A DNA stretch of 64,000 nt from Microcella daejeonensis (GCF_026625045.1 NZ_CP113089.1:2356001-2420000), one strand, 5' to 3'. Positions 16,734 to 28,487 are shown, counted from the first letter of the stretch. Notes: generated by a model from the letters alone, not told the origin. Numbers and translations are program-made.

Positions 16734-17500
16734 GCACCGAGGGTCCCGACGACGGGGCGCGGCCGACCGGAGCCGAGCGCCCGAGCGATGACGCGCCCGC
16801 GACGGGCGCCGCGTCCTCCGCTGAGCAGGCACCCTCCGTGACGGATGCCCTCTCCGAGGCCGCGCGCAAATCGGCCTTCGCCCGCGTCGCACCCGGTGAG
16901 CGCCCTACGGCCGCCGACCTCTGGGCCGCCGTCGGCGGGGTGCGCGGGCTCGTGGAGTCGCTGCTTCCGGGCTTCCTCTTCCTCGTGGTGTTCGCGATCA
17001 CGCAGGAGGTCACGCCCTCGGTGCTCGTCCCCGTGGGCATCGCCGTCCTCTTCGTCGTGGTGCGGGCCGTCACCCGCTCGCCGATCCTGCCCGCGGTCGT
17101 CGGGCTCGTCGGCATCGCGCTCTCGGCAGGGCTCGCCCTCGCCACGGGCCGCGCGGAGGAGAACTTCCTCCTCGGCTTCGTCATCAACGCCGTCTGGATC
17201 ACCGCCCTGCTCGTGAGCCTCGCCGTGCGCCGTCCGCTGATCGGCGTCATCACCGCACTGCTGACCGGCGACGCCGAGTGGCGGGCCGACAGCGCGAAGC
17301 GCACCGTGCTCACCGTCACGACGTGGCTCTGGGTGGGTCTGTTCGCCCTCCGGCTCGGCGTGCAGGTGCCGCTCTACCTCGCCGAGCAGGCGACGGCCCT
17401 CGCCGCCACCAAGCTGCTCATGGGGGTGCCGCTCTACGCGGCGGTGCTCTGGGTGACCTGGCTCATGGTGCGCTCGGTCTACGCCCGCCGGGTCGACTGA
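16730..17500 (+). CDS. DUF3159 membrane protein
   Basis: A 256-residue protein: about 45 disordered residues, then five or six membrane helices (about 78-240) with PLIGVITALLTGD and RLGVQVPLYLA, which match the actinobacterial DUF3159 family. It is the third gene of the dut operon and its function is unknown. No strong terminator follows. Confidence 0.85.
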   Translation: MSTEGPDDGARPTGAERPSDDAPATGAASSAEQAPSVTDALSEAARKSAFARVAPGERPTAADLWAAVGGVRGLVESLLPGFLFLVVFAITQEVTPSVLVPVGIAVLFVVVRAVTRSPILPAVVGLVGIALSAGLALATGRAEENFLLGFVINAVWITALLVSLAVRRPLIGVITALLTGDAEWRADSAKRTVLTVTTWLWVGLFALRLGVQVPLYLAEQATALAATKLLMGVPLYAAVLWVTWLMVRSVYARRVD

Positions 17501-17575
17501 GTCTTTCGCGGCGGCTCGGGCGGGCATCCCTCACCGCTCTCGACCGGGTGTCGACGCCGCGCCCGTGACCGCCGG

Positions 17576-17606
17576 TGCTACCATGAAGTATCTCGACATC
17601 AAGATA
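17576..17606 (+). promoter_or_regulatory. Extended -10 and overlapping inverted-repeat operator of the aconitase gene
   Basis: TGCTACCAT (17576-17584) reads as an extended -10, which places +1 near 17591. An imperfect 18-base inverted repeat, TATCTCGACATCAAGATA at 17589-17606 (arms TATCTCGA and TCAAGATA, one mismatch between arms), covers that point, as expected of a repressor site. It is AT-rich against its surroundings. The regulator is unknown to me. Confidence 0.55.
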
Positions 17607-17729
17607 AATTTCCGGGCTCACCGCTCGCGATGTCGCACCGAATCGCCCCCTGGGGCGAGCGCGCCCCGGCGGCTAGGCTGACCGGTGGTCGGTGCGCGGA
17701 TGCCCGGCAGATCTCAAGGAGACGGCGAC

Positions 17730-20543
<2,814 letters not shown>

Positions 20544-20556
20544 ACGCCGCGCTGCG

Positions 20557-20592
20557 CGAAGGGCCCGATCGATGCGTCGATCGGGCCCTTCG
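20557..20592. terminator. Strong hairpin terminator after acnA
   Basis: A perfect 16-bp stem (20557-20572 with 20577-20592, arm CGAAGGGCCCGATCGA) with a TGCG loop, 14 bases after the acnA stop. Confidence 0.85.
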
Positions 20593-20692
20593 GCATCCCT
20601 CCCGCCCCGACGGCATCCGCGTACAGCGGACACTCCGGCAACATCCAGTCATCGGGCGGCGGGGGAGCCCCGATCGGCCAGGCCTCCTGCCG

Positions 20693-20698
20693 TAGAGT
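20693..20698 (+). promoter_or_regulatory. -10 element TAGAGT for leaderless dxs
   Basis: TAGAGT is followed by exactly six bases (GCTGGG) and ATG 20705, so +1 should be the A of the start codon. Confidence 0.55.
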
Positions 20699-20704
20699 GC
20701 TGGG

Positions 20705-22693
20705 ATGGCACTGCTCGACAGCATCGACGGACCCCGCGATCTCGATCGCCTCAGCGATGAGGAGATGACGGAGCTCGCGGCGGAGATCCGCCGCTTCCTC
20801 GTCACCGAGGTCTCGAAGACGGGCGGCCACCTCGGCCCGAACCTCGGCGTGGTGGAGACGACCCTCGCCATCCATCGGGTGTTCGACTCGCCCCGCGATG
20901 CGATCGTCTGGGACACCGGGCACCAGTCGTACGTGCACAAGCTGCTGACCGGCCGCAAGGACTTCTCGCGCCTGCGCCAGAAGGGCGGCCTCGCGGGCTA
21001 CCCGCAGCGCTCGGAGAGCCCGCACGACATCGTCGAGAGCTCGCACGCCTCGAGCTCGCTGAGCTGGGCCGACGGCATCTCGCGCGCGTTCACGATGACC
21101 GGGCAGGGCGATCGGCACGTCGTCGCCGTGGTCGGCGACGGAGCCCTCACCGGCGGCATGACCTGGGAGGCGCTGAACAACATCAGCGACGACAACAGCC
21201 GCAACCTCGTGCTCATCGTCAACGACAACGGGCGCTCGTACGCCCCCACGATCGGCGGCATGGCCCGCTTCCTCTCCGATGTGCGCACCCGCCGGTCCTA
21301 CCGCCGGTTCCGCACCTCGACGGAGAGCTTCTTCGGTCACCTCGGCGCCCCCGGTCGCGCGCTCTACCGCGGGGTCCGCGGCGGCCTCCACGGCTTCCTC
21401 TCCCGGTTCAGCAACAACGAGGCGCTCTACTCGAACCTCGACATCAAGTACATCGGCCCCGTCGACGGCCACGACCTGCGCGATATGGAGCGGGCGCTGC
21501 GCCAGGCCAAGGAGTACGGCGCGCCGGTCATCGTGCACACCATCACTCAGAAGGGCCGCGGCTACGAGCCGGCTCTCGCGGATGTGGCCGACCAGTTCCA
21601 CGCGGTCGGCCAGATCGACCCCGAGACGGGCGAGTCGGTCGAGACCTCCACCCGCCCCTCGTGGACGAGCGTGTTCTCGGAGGAGCTGGTGACCCTCGCC
21701 GACCGCGATGAGCGCATCGTCGGGATCACCGCGGCCATGCTGCGGCCCACCGGACTGCACAAGCTCGCGGAGAAGCATCCCGGACGGGTGCTCGATGTGG
21801 GCATCGCCGAGCAGCACGCGGTCACCTCGGCCGCCGGGCTCGCCTTCGGAGGCATGCACCCCGTCGTCGCGGTCTACGCCACCTTCATCAACCGCGCCTT
21901 CGACCAGGTGCTCATGGATGTCGCCCTGCACAAGGCCGGCGTCACCTTCGTGCTCGACCGCGCCGGCGTGACCGGTCCCGACGGGCCGAGCCACCACGGC
22001 ATCTGGGATCTCGCGATCCTGCAGGTCGTGCCGAACATCCGCCTCGCGGCGCCGCGCGATGCGACCCGGCTGCGCGAGGAGCTCGCCGAGGCGGTCGCGG
22101 TGCAGGATGCTCCCACCGTGCTCCGCTTCTCGAAGGGCTCGGTCGGCACCGAGTTCGACGCGGTCCGGCGCACGGCCGACGGCGTCGACGTGCTGCGCGA
22201 GGCGCCGCACAAGGACGTGCTCATCGTCACGGTCGGTCCGATGGCCAAGCTCGGGCTCGACGTCGCGGAGCGGCTCGCCGCCCAGGGGATCGGTGCGACC
22301 GTGGTCGACCCGCGCTGGGTCGTGCCGGTGCCGCGCAGCATCATCGACCTCGCACGGGATCACCGCATCGTCGTGAGCATCGAAGACGGCATCCGCGTCG
22401 GCGGGATCGGCACGCGCATCCGACAGGATCTGCGCGCCGCCGGCGTCGACACCGCCGTGGACGAGCTGGGTCTGCCCGACGAGTTCCTCGACCACGCCAG
22501 CCGCGACGAGATCCTCGAGCAGGTCGGGCTCACGCCGCAGGCGATCGCCCGCGACCTCGTCGCCCAGGTGCTCGGCCGCCGTATCCCCGTCGCCCGACCG
22601 CTGCCCGGCGAGGACGCGGCCGAACTCGACGACTCCCGCCTCGCAGAGGGCACCGGTACCGCGGATCACGAGCAGGACGAGCGTCGGCGCTAG
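20705..22693 (+). CDS. dxs: 1-deoxy-D-xylulose-5-phosphate synthase
   Basis: A 662-residue thiamine-diphosphate enzyme that joins pyruvate and glyceraldehyde 3-phosphate, the first step of the MEP isoprenoid pathway. The N-terminal domain has GGHLGPNLGVVE, DTGHQSYVHK and the ThDP/Mg motif GDGALTGGM...NDN. The transketolase-like middle has DVGIAEQHAVT with the catalytic glutamate, and DRAGVTGPDGPSHHG. The C-terminal 25 residues are acidic and variable. It is transcribed alone, apparently without a 5' leader, and ends before a bidirectional terminator. Confidence 0.95.
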   Translation: MALLDSIDGPRDLDRLSDEEMTELAAEIRRFLVTEVSKTGGHLGPNLGVVETTLAIHRVFDSPRDAIVWDTGHQSYVHKLLTGRKDFSRLRQKGGLAGYPQRSESPHDIVESSHASSSLSWADGISRAFTMTGQGDRHVVAVVGDGALTGGMTWEALNNISDDNSRNLVLIVNDNGRSYAPTIGGMARFLSDVRTRRSYRRFRTSTESFFGHLGAPGRALYRGVRGGLHGFLSRFSNNEALYSNLDIKYIGPVDGHDLRDMERALRQAKEYGAPVIVHTITQKGRGYEPALADVADQFHAVGQIDPETGESVETSTRPSWTSVFSEELVTLADRDERIVGITAAMLRPTGLHKLAEKHPGRVLDVGIAEQHAVTSAAGLAFGGMHPVVAVYATFINRAFDQVLMDVALHKAGVTFVLDRAGVTGPDGPSHHGIWDLAILQVVPNIRLAAPRDATRLREELAEAVAVQDAPTVLRFSKGSVGTEFDAVRRTADGVDVLREAPHKDVLIVTVGPMAKLGLDVAERLAAQGIGATVVDPRWVVPVPRSIIDLARDHRIVVSIEDGIRVGGIGTRIRQDLRAAGVDTAVDELGLPDEFLDHASRDEILEQVGLTPQAIARDLVAQVLGRRIPVARPLPGEDAAELDDSRLAEGTGTADHEQDERRR

Positions 22694-22893
22694 CCGCCCC
22701 GCCTCACGTCGTCCGGTCGGATGTCGAGCCGGCGGTGTCGTCGGGGCTGCGGCTGCCGCCCAGGCTTCTCACGCACGTCGGTCGTGCTGGAGAACCGCTC
22801 GGCCCCCGGCAGCTCGAGCAACGCTGATCGTGACGGCACCCCGGCGGGCACGTCGCCGCGCAGCCGCTCCGGACCGTCGGGCTCACGACCGAC

Positions 22894-22931
22894 GACGGCC
22901 CCCGCCCTCCCTCAGGAAGGCGGGGGCCGTC
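22894..22931. terminator. Bidirectional terminator between dxs and the fad gene
   Basis: A perfect 13-bp stem GACGGCCCCCGCC (22894-22906 with 22919-22931). The rest of the 260-base gap (22694-22953) holds nothing I can recognise; short reading frames there show no coding character. Confidence 0.8.
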
Positions 22932-22953
22932 GCGATGCGGGAACCCGGTTGAT

Positions 22954-25113
22954 TCAGCCGACGCCCTGGATGCGGGGGTCGTGGAAGGTGGCGCCGAAGA
23001 CGCGCTCCGACGCGCCGACGCGATCCAGGAAGGGCGTGACGCCGCCCATCTGGAACGGCCAGCCCGCACCGAGGATCATGCAGAGGTCGATGTCCTCCGC
23101 CGCACTCACCACGCCCGATTCGAGCATCCGGTGGATCTCGTCGGCGAGGCCGTCCTCGAGGCGCGCCGTGAGCTCCGCCACGGTCGAGGGGCGGGCGCCC
23201 TCCGGCCGGTGCTTCGCGACGATCTTGACGGCCTTCTTGTCGATCCCGGTGGGGTTACCCTTCCCGTCCTTCTCCAGCAGCACGCCCGCCTCGGCGAGCT
23301 CGTGGAGCGCCGCGGAGGGGAAGAACCGCTCGGGGAAGGCCGCGTGGTGGGTGTCGAGCACATGAGCGCCCACCTTGAGACCGACGAGGTCGAGCAGGAC
23401 GAACGGATCCATCGGCAGACCGAAGTGGCGCTGAGCCGCGACGACGTCCTCGAAGGGCGTGCCGTTCTCGACCGCGTGCATCGCCTCGCCGAGCAGCTTG
23501 GCGAGGATGCGGTTGACGACGAAGCCGGGGGAGTCGGCGGTGATGACGGCGTTCTTGCGCAGCTTCTGCGCCACCCCCATCGCCGTGGCGAGGGTCGCGT
23601 CATCGGTGGCCGGCGCGTTGACGACCTCGATGAGCGGCATGACGGCCACCGGATTGAAGAAGTGGAAGCCGACGACCCTCTCGGGGTGCTTCAGCTCCGC
23701 GCCGATCTGCTCGACCGAGAGCGAGGAGGTGTTCGTCGCGAGCACGGCCTCGGGCGAGACGTGCTGCTCGATCTCGGCGAAGACGGCCTGCTTGATCGAG
23801 AGCTCCTCGAACACGGCCTCGATCACCCAGTCGCAATCGGCGAAGTCGGCCTTGTCGACGGTGCCCGAGAGCAGCGCGCGCAGGCGGTTCGCCTCGTCGG
23901 AGTCGAGTCGGCCCTTCTGCTGCAGCTCGTCGAGCTCGCCGTGGATGTAGGCGAGGCCCTTGTCGACGCGCGCCTGGTCGAGGTCGGTGATGATCACCGG
24001 CACCTGCAGGCGGCGCAGGAAGAGCAGCGCGAACTGGCTGGCCATGAGACCCGCGCCGAGCACGCCGACCTTCGTCACGGGCTTCGCGAGCGCCTTGTCC
24101 GGCGCTCCCGCGGGGCGCTTCGCCCGCTTCTGCACGAGGTTGAAGGCGTAGATGGATGCCCGGAACTGGTCGCCCGAGATGAGCTCGCCGAGCGCCTCGT
24201 CCTCGGCGGCGAAGCCCTGCGCCTTGGTGCTCGACTTCGCGGCCTTGAGCAGATCGAGAGCGACGTAGGGGCTCTTCGCGACCGTGCCGATGCGCTTCTC
24301 GAGCATCTTGCGGGCGATGCCGATCGCGGCATCCCACTTGACGGCGCGCTCGAGCTTGCCGGGCTCGTTCGCCCGCTTGACCTTGGTGCGTCCGGCGATC
24401 ACGCCGTCGGCCCAGCGGATCGAGTCCTCGAGGAAGCTCGCGGAGTCGAACATCGCGTCGGCCATGCCCAGTTCGAACGCCTGGGGCGCCTTGAGCATCC
24501 GGTTGTTCTTCAACGGGTTCTCGATGACGACCTTCAGGGCGTTCTCGATGCCGATGAGGTTGGGCAGCAGCCAGGCGCCGCCCCAACCGGGGATGATCCC
24601 GAGGAAGACCTCGGGCAGCGCGATGCCGGCCGCGTTGCGGTCGATCGTGCGGTAGTCGGCGTTGAGGGCGACCTCGACGCCGCCGCCGAGCGCGAGCCCG
24701 TTGATGAAGACGAACGAGGGCACCCCGAGCTCGCCGAGCTTGCCGAGCGCGTAGTGACCGAGCTGGGCCATCGCGACGCCCGCCTCACGGCTCGGGATGT
24801 CGCCGACCTTCGAGAGGTCGGCCCCGGCCGCGAGGATGAACGGCTTGCCGGTGACGGCGACCGCCGCGATCTCGCCGCGGGCGGCGCGGGCCGCCTGGTC
24901 GTCCATGACGCGGGCGAACTGGAGCAGCCCCTGCGGGCCGAGCGTGCTGGGGCGGGTGTGGTCGCGGCCGTTGTCGAGGGTGACGAGCGCGAGCACGCCG
25001 CCGCTCGGCACCGGCACGTCGCGCACGTGGGAGTGCGTGACCACCTCGTCGTCGCTGAGGGCGAGCAGGCTGTCGAACTGGCCGACCGAGTACTGGCTGA
25101 TGGCGCTGGCCAT
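22954..25113 (-). CDS. Fatty-acid oxidation multifunctional protein (enoyl-CoA hydratase / 3-hydroxyacyl-CoA dehydrogenase)
   Basis: A 719-residue FadB/FadJ-like enzyme of beta-oxidation. The N-terminal crotonase domain has AAGADLSKVGDI (oxyanion hole), NGLALGGGVEVALNADYR and ALPEVFLGIIPGWGG, giving both catalytic glutamates. A Rossmann motif GVLGAGLMASQFA begins the dehydrogenase domain, which continues with TNTSSLSVEQI, VVGFHFFNPVAVMPLIEVV (catalytic histidine) and PGFVVNRIL. It should hydrate trans-enoyl-CoA and oxidise the hydroxyacyl product with NAD. ATG 25113 starts two bases after the thiolase stop, so the pair form the alpha/beta subunits of one complex. Confidence 0.9.
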   Translation of the reverse strand: MASAISQYSVGQFDSLLALSDDEVVTHSHVRDVPVPSGGVLALVTLDNGRDHTRPSTLGPQGLLQFARVMDDQAARAARGEIAAVAVTGKPFILAAGADLSKVGDIPSREAGVAMAQLGHYALGKLGELGVPSFVFINGLALGGGVEVALNADYRTIDRNAAGIALPEVFLGIIPGWGGAWLLPNLIGIENALKVVIENPLKNNRMLKAPQAFELGMADAMFDSASFLEDSIRWADGVIAGRTKVKRANEPGKLERAVKWDAAIGIARKMLEKRIGTVAKSPYVALDLLKAAKSSTKAQGFAAEDEALGELISGDQFRASIYAFNLVQKRAKRPAGAPDKALAKPVTKVGVLGAGLMASQFALLFLRRLQVPVIITDLDQARVDKGLAYIHGELDELQQKGRLDSDEANRLRALLSGTVDKADFADCDWVIEAVFEELSIKQAVFAEIEQHVSPEAVLATNTSSLSVEQIGAELKHPERVVGFHFFNPVAVMPLIEVVNAPATDDATLATAMGVAQKLRKNAVITADSPGFVVNRILAKLLGEAMHAVENGTPFEDVVAAQRHFGLPMDPFVLLDLVGLKVGAHVLDTHHAAFPERFFPSAALHELAEAGVLLEKDGKGNPTGIDKKAVKIVAKHRPEGARPSTVAELTARLEDGLADEIHRMLESGVVSAAEDIDLCMILGAGWPFQMGGVTPFLDRVGASERVFGATFHDPRIQGVG

Positions 25114-25115
25114 GG

Positions 25116-26312
25116 TCACTTCTTTCCCTTGTAGTGCGGGTTCTCCCAGATGACGCTGCCGCCCTGGCCGAGGCCGACGCACATGGCCGTGAGGCCGTAG
25201 CGCACGTCGGGTCGCTCCTCGAACTGGCGGGCGAGCTGGATCATCAGCCGCACGCCCGAGCTGGCCAGGGGGTGGCCGACGGCGATCGCGCCGCCCCAGG
25301 GGTTGACGCGCGGGTCGTCGTCGTCGATGCCGAAGTGGTCGAGCAGGCTCAGCACCTGCACCGCGAAGGCCTCGTTGAGCTCGAAGAGCCCGATGTCATC
25401 GATCGTCAGGCCGGCCTTGCGCAGCGCCTTCTCGGTCGAGGGGATCGGTCCGATGCCCATGACCTCGGGGGCGACGCCGGCGAAGGCGAAGCTCACCATG
25501 CGCATCTTGACCCCGAGACCGAGCTCCTTCGCGGCCTCGGCGCTCGCGAGCAGGCTCACGGTCGCGCCGTCGGTGAGCGGCGAGGCGTTGCCGGCGGTCA
25601 CACGGCCGTGGGGGCGGAACGGGGTCTTCAGCGTCGCGAGGCCCTCCATGGTCGTACCCGGGCGCAGACCCTCGTCCTGCGTGGCGAGACCGTAGCCCTG
25701 CTCGCTGCGGAGGGCGACGGGGATGAGGTCGGGCTGGATCTTGCCCGCCTCGTAGGCGGCGGCGACCTTCTGCTGGCTGCGCATGCCGAAGCGGTCGGAG
25801 CGCTCCTTGGTGAGCTGGGGGAAGCGGTCGTGCAGTCGCTCGGCGGTCATGCCCATGTTGAGGGCGTCACCGCTCACGAGCTTCTCGGCGAGGAATCGCG
25901 GGTTCGGATCGGCATCCAGCCCCATCGGGTGGCGGCCCATGTGCTCGACGCCGCCGGCGATGGCGACGTCGTAGGCACCGAACGCGATGCCTCCGGCGAC
26001 CGTCGTGGCCGCCGTCATGGCGCCCGCGCACATGCGATCGATCGCGTAGCCGGGAACCGACATCGGCAGGCCCGCGAGGATCGCGGCGGTGCGGCCGAGC
26101 GTGAGGCCCTGGTCGCCCTGCTGGGTCGTCGCGGCGATCGCGACATCGTCAATGCGCTCCTTCGGCAACGAGGGGTTGCGCTCGAGCAGACCGATCATCG
26201 CCTTCACGATGAGATCATCGGCGCGGGTGCCCCAGTACATCCCCTTCTCGCCTGCACGTCCGAACGGGGTACGAACCCCATCCACGAATACGACTTCGGC
26301 TCGATCGGCCAC
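25116..26312 (-). CDS. Acetyl-CoA acyltransferase (thiolase, FadA type)
   Basis: A 398-residue thiolase that cleaves 3-ketoacyl-CoA in the last step of beta-oxidation. The nucleophile cysteine lies in IDRMCAGAM, the histidine region in FELNEAFA, VNPWGGAIAVGHPLASSG carries the catalytic histidine, and TAMCVGLGQGG the second cysteine. GTG 26312 follows GAGGGA. It precedes the FadB-like gene by two bases, so they are co-transcribed. A TAGGCT promoter at 26343-26348 can serve the pair independently of RNase D. Confidence 0.9.
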   Translation of the reverse strand: MADRAEVVFVDGVRTPFGRAGEKGMYWGTRADDLIVKAMIGLLERNPSLPKERIDDVAIAATTQQGDQGLTLGRTAAILAGLPMSVPGYAIDRMCAGAMTAATTVAGGIAFGAYDVAIAGGVEHMGRHPMGLDADPNPRFLAEKLVSGDALNMGMTAERLHDRFPQLTKERSDRFGMRSQQKVAAAYEAGKIQPDLIPVALRSEQGYGLATQDEGLRPGTTMEGLATLKTPFRPHGRVTAGNASPLTDGATVSLLASAEAAKELGLGVKMRMVSFAFAGVAPEVMGIGPIPSTEKALRKAGLTIDDIGLFELNEAFAVQVLSLLDHFGIDDDDPRVNPWGGAIAVGHPLASSGVRLMIQLARQFEERPDVRYGLTAMCVGLGQGGSVIWENPHYKGKK

Positions 26313-26342
26313 TCTGCCTCCCTCTCTCGGACAACGCCCGCC

Positions 26343-26348
26343 AGCCTA
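26343..26348 (-). promoter_or_regulatory. -10 element TAGGCT for the thiolase-FadB operon
   Basis: Minus-strand TAGGCT predicts +1 near 26336, leaving a 24-base leader with the GAGGGA ribosome site. It lies in the 75-base gap after RNase D. Confidence 0.45.
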
Positions 26349-26387
26349 GGAGGCCCCCAGCGCGCGGCAGGCTTCGTGTGCTCAACC

Positions 26388-27815
26388 CTACGAAGGGGTC
26401 TCCGCGGCCTCGTCCGGGCCTTGGGCCGCATCGACAAAGGCACGGGCGATCACCTGTGCTGTTGCGTCAATCTGCCACGCTCGCGCACCGAGCTCCGAGA
26501 GAGCGGCCGCGATGGAGTCGGCGTCGATCTCGGCGGGCGGATTCCAGGCCAGCCGGCGCAGGTGGTCGGGCGTCAGAAGGTTCTCGAGCGGGATCGTGCG
26601 GGCCTCGCCGACCGCGGCGACCGCGGGCTTCGCGATCTTCAGCCGTCGGTCGGCCTCGGGGTTGCGGTCGGCCCACGACCGCGGGGGCGGGATGGTCTCC
26701 TCACCCGAGCGCAGCACCGGCAGATCAGCGGTAGTGCGGCCGGTCTCGATGGCGGCCCACCAGCGGTCGAGCTGCGAGCGGCTCGCCCGCCCGTGGAAGC
26801 CCTGCAGCGCCGCGAGCTCGCGCTTGCTCGTCGCCGCGGACCGGGCCGCGACGATGATCGAGGCGTCGGGGAGCAGACGGCCCGGCGCGCTGTCGATCTC
26901 GCGCGCGTAGGCGTCGCGCGCGAGCCAGAGCTCGCGGGCGACCGCCAGGGCGCGCTGCCCGCGCACGGTGTGCAGGCCGGAGAGGCGGCGCCAGGGCTCG
27001 GCCTTCGGCTCGGGAGCCGAGCGGGAGAGCACCGCGGCGAACTCTTCGGCGGCGAGCTCCGCTTTGCCGTCGGCCTCCAGGCGGGCGGCGATCGCATCGC
27101 GCACGTCCACCAGCAGCTCGACGTCGAGCGCCGCGTAGGTCAGCCAGGAGGCCGGCAGCGGTCGCGTGGACCAGTCGGCTGCCGAGTGCTCCTTCGCCAG
27201 GTGCAGCCCCAGGGTCTCCTCGACCACGGCGCCGAGACCCACTCGGGGCAGGCCCGCGAGGCGCGCTCCAAGCTCGGTGTCGAAGAGGCTGCGGGGTTCG
27301 AGGTCGAGCTCGCGCAGGCAGGGGAGATCCTGGCTGGCCGCGTGCAGCACCCACTCCTCGCCGCCGATCGCCTCCTGCAGCTCGGAGAAGTCGCCGACGG
27401 CGGGGGGATCGAACATGAAGGTGCCGGAGCCCCGGCGGAAGACCTGGATGAGGTAGGCCCGCTGGGAGTAGCGGAAGCCGCTCGCGCGCTCAGCATCCAC
27501 CGCCACCGGGCCGTGGCCGGCACGCAGCGCGGCGACCGCGTCGAGGTAGTCCTCGCGCGTCTCGATGACGAACGGCGGGCTCGCGGGAACGGCCATCGGC
27601 AGGGGAGCCCGCTCGTCGTCGGCGGGCGAGGCGGGGGAGCCGGGAGCGGCCGGGGAGTCGACGGTCGTCACAGCGCCGCGCTCGGCGGCGGACCCGGTGG
27701 TCGGCGGCACGGCCGGTTCGCCGACCTCCGCCGGGTCGGGCGTCGCGGGTCGACCGGGCAGGCGCGCACGGGCAGACTCGGGCACTTCGAAGGGATCGGG
27801 GATCGGGTCAGGCAC
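26388..27815 (-). CDS. Ribonuclease D family 3'-5' exonuclease with HRDC domain
   Basis: A 475-residue protein. After a disordered Pro/Ala-rich stretch (about 1-75) comes a DEDDy exonuclease: VDAERASGFRYSQRAYLIQV (Exo I, DxE), HAASQDLPCL (Exo II) and YAALDVELLV (Exo III, Tyr and Asp). An HRDC-like helical domain follows (about 245-325, GLHTVRGQRALAVARELW and SKRELAALQGF), then an actinobacterial C-terminal extension. It trims tRNA or other RNA 3' ends. Its start overlaps the DUF3000 stop by eight bases, so the two are coupled. Confidence 0.85.
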   Translation of the reverse strand: MPDPIPDPFEVPESARARLPGRPATPDPAEVGEPAVPPTTGSAAERGAVTTVDSPAAPGSPASPADDERAPLPMAVPASPPFVIETREDYLDAVAALRAGHGPVAVDAERASGFRYSQRAYLIQVFRRGSGTFMFDPPAVGDFSELQEAIGGEEWVLHAASQDLPCLRELDLEPRSLFDTELGARLAGLPRVGLGAVVEETLGLHLAKEHSAADWSTRPLPASWLTYAALDVELLVDVRDAIAARLEADGKAELAAEEFAAVLSRSAPEPKAEPWRRLSGLHTVRGQRALAVARELWLARDAYAREIDSAPGRLLPDASIIVAARSAATSKRELAALQGFHGRASRSQLDRWWAAIETGRTTADLPVLRSGEETIPPPRSWADRNPEADRRLKIAKPAVAAVGEARTIPLENLLTPDHLRRLAWNPPAEIDADSIAAALSELGARAWQIDATAQVIARAFVDAAQGPDEAAETPS

Positions 27816-28404
27816 GGGGGCTCCGTCGTCGGGGGAGGGTCACGACGCCCTCGGGGGAGGGCGGGTAGCCGGCGACCATGCACAACAGCTCGGCCCACCC
27901 CTCCACGTGCGCCGCGAGGTCGTCGTCGAGCGGGGTCCACGAGGCGCGCAGCTCGATCTGGGCTCCGCTGCCCTGGGAGGCGAGCTCGCCGTAGCCGGTC
28001 GAGAGGATGCGCGTGGCGGTGCCGCTCGCCGCGGTGTACCGAGCGCCGCGATCGGCGAGAGCGTCGGTGAGCCAGGCCCAGGCCACGTCGGCCACGAAGG
28101 GGTCGAGACCGATGTCGTTCTCGAGGGGCGCCTGCGCGAGGCACACGATGCGCATCGGGCCGCCCCAGCCCTCGGGGGAATCGGGGTCGTAGAGCAGGAT
28201 GAGCCTGCCCGTGCCGAGGTCGGCGTCGTCGGCGTGACGCGCGGGGTTGACGTCGGCGGCGAGGGCGTGGGCGTAGGGGGCGAGTCCCGTCGGCGCCGGG
28301 ATCGTCGTGACGACCAGCTCGGCCCGCGGCGTCGCGGCGTCGAGCGACGCGACGAGGGCCGCGAACACGGCCGCGGGGTCGATGGCGACGGGAGAGGCGG
28401 GCAC
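27808..28404 (-). CDS. DUF3000 protein
   Basis: A 198-residue protein of the actinobacterial DUF3000 family: RAELVVTTIPAPTGLAPYAHALAAD, TGRLILLYDPDSPEGW and LRIVCL/GWAEL-type segments. Function unknown; it is normally found upstream of RNase D, as here. GTG 28404 is six bases after a TAGTCT -10, which predicts a leaderless message. It overlaps RNase D by eight bases. Confidence 0.85.
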   Translation of the reverse strand: MPASPVAIDPAAVFAALVASLDAATPRAELVVTTIPAPTGLAPYAHALAADVNPARHADDADLGTGRLILLYDPDSPEGWGGPMRIVCLAQAPLENDIGLDPFVADVAWAWLTDALADRGARYTAASGTATRILSTGYGELASQGSGAQIELRASWTPLDDDLAAHVEGWAELLCMVAGYPPSPEGVVTLPRRRSPRA

Positions 28405-28410
28405 GTGTGC

Positions 28411-28416
28411 AGACTA
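28411..28416 (-). promoter_or_regulatory. -10 element TAGTCT for leaderless DUF3000-RNase D operon
   Basis: On the minus strand TAGTCT, six bases (GCACAC), then GTG 28404. It sits back to back with the plus-strand promoter at 28428. Confidence 0.55.
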
Positions 28417-28427
28417 GGAGCAGTTGC

Positions 28428-28433
28428 TAGGTT
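28428..28433 (+). promoter_or_regulatory. -10 element TAGGTT for the leader ORF and hydrolase
   Basis: TAGGTT, six bases (CGTCGC), then GTG 28440. The predicted +1 is the G of a short reading frame, not of the hydrolase. Confidence 0.45.
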
Positions 28434-28439
28434 CGTCGC

Positions 28440-28487
28440 GTGAGACTCGCCGGGCCACCCGCACCCGCGCTGGTGCGCGCCCGATGA
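28440..28487 (+). CDS. Putative 15-codon leaderless leader ORF
   Basis: GTG 28440 opens MRLAGPPAPALVRAR and stops at TGA 28485-28487. The stop overlaps the ATG of the hydrolase (ATGA at 28484-28487). The start coincides with the +1 predicted from TAGGTT. The hydrolase itself has no obvious ribosome site, so translation of this mini-ORF would deliver terminating ribosomes to it. The Pro/Arg-rich product is probably not functional in itself. Inferred from arrangement only. Confidence 0.4.
   Translation: MRLAGPPAPALVRAR

Noticed and set aside
22704..23069. Minus-strand 121-codon frame in the dxs-fad gap
   Set aside because: Ser/Arg/Pro-rich with no family character, crosses the terminator and overlaps the FadB-like gene.
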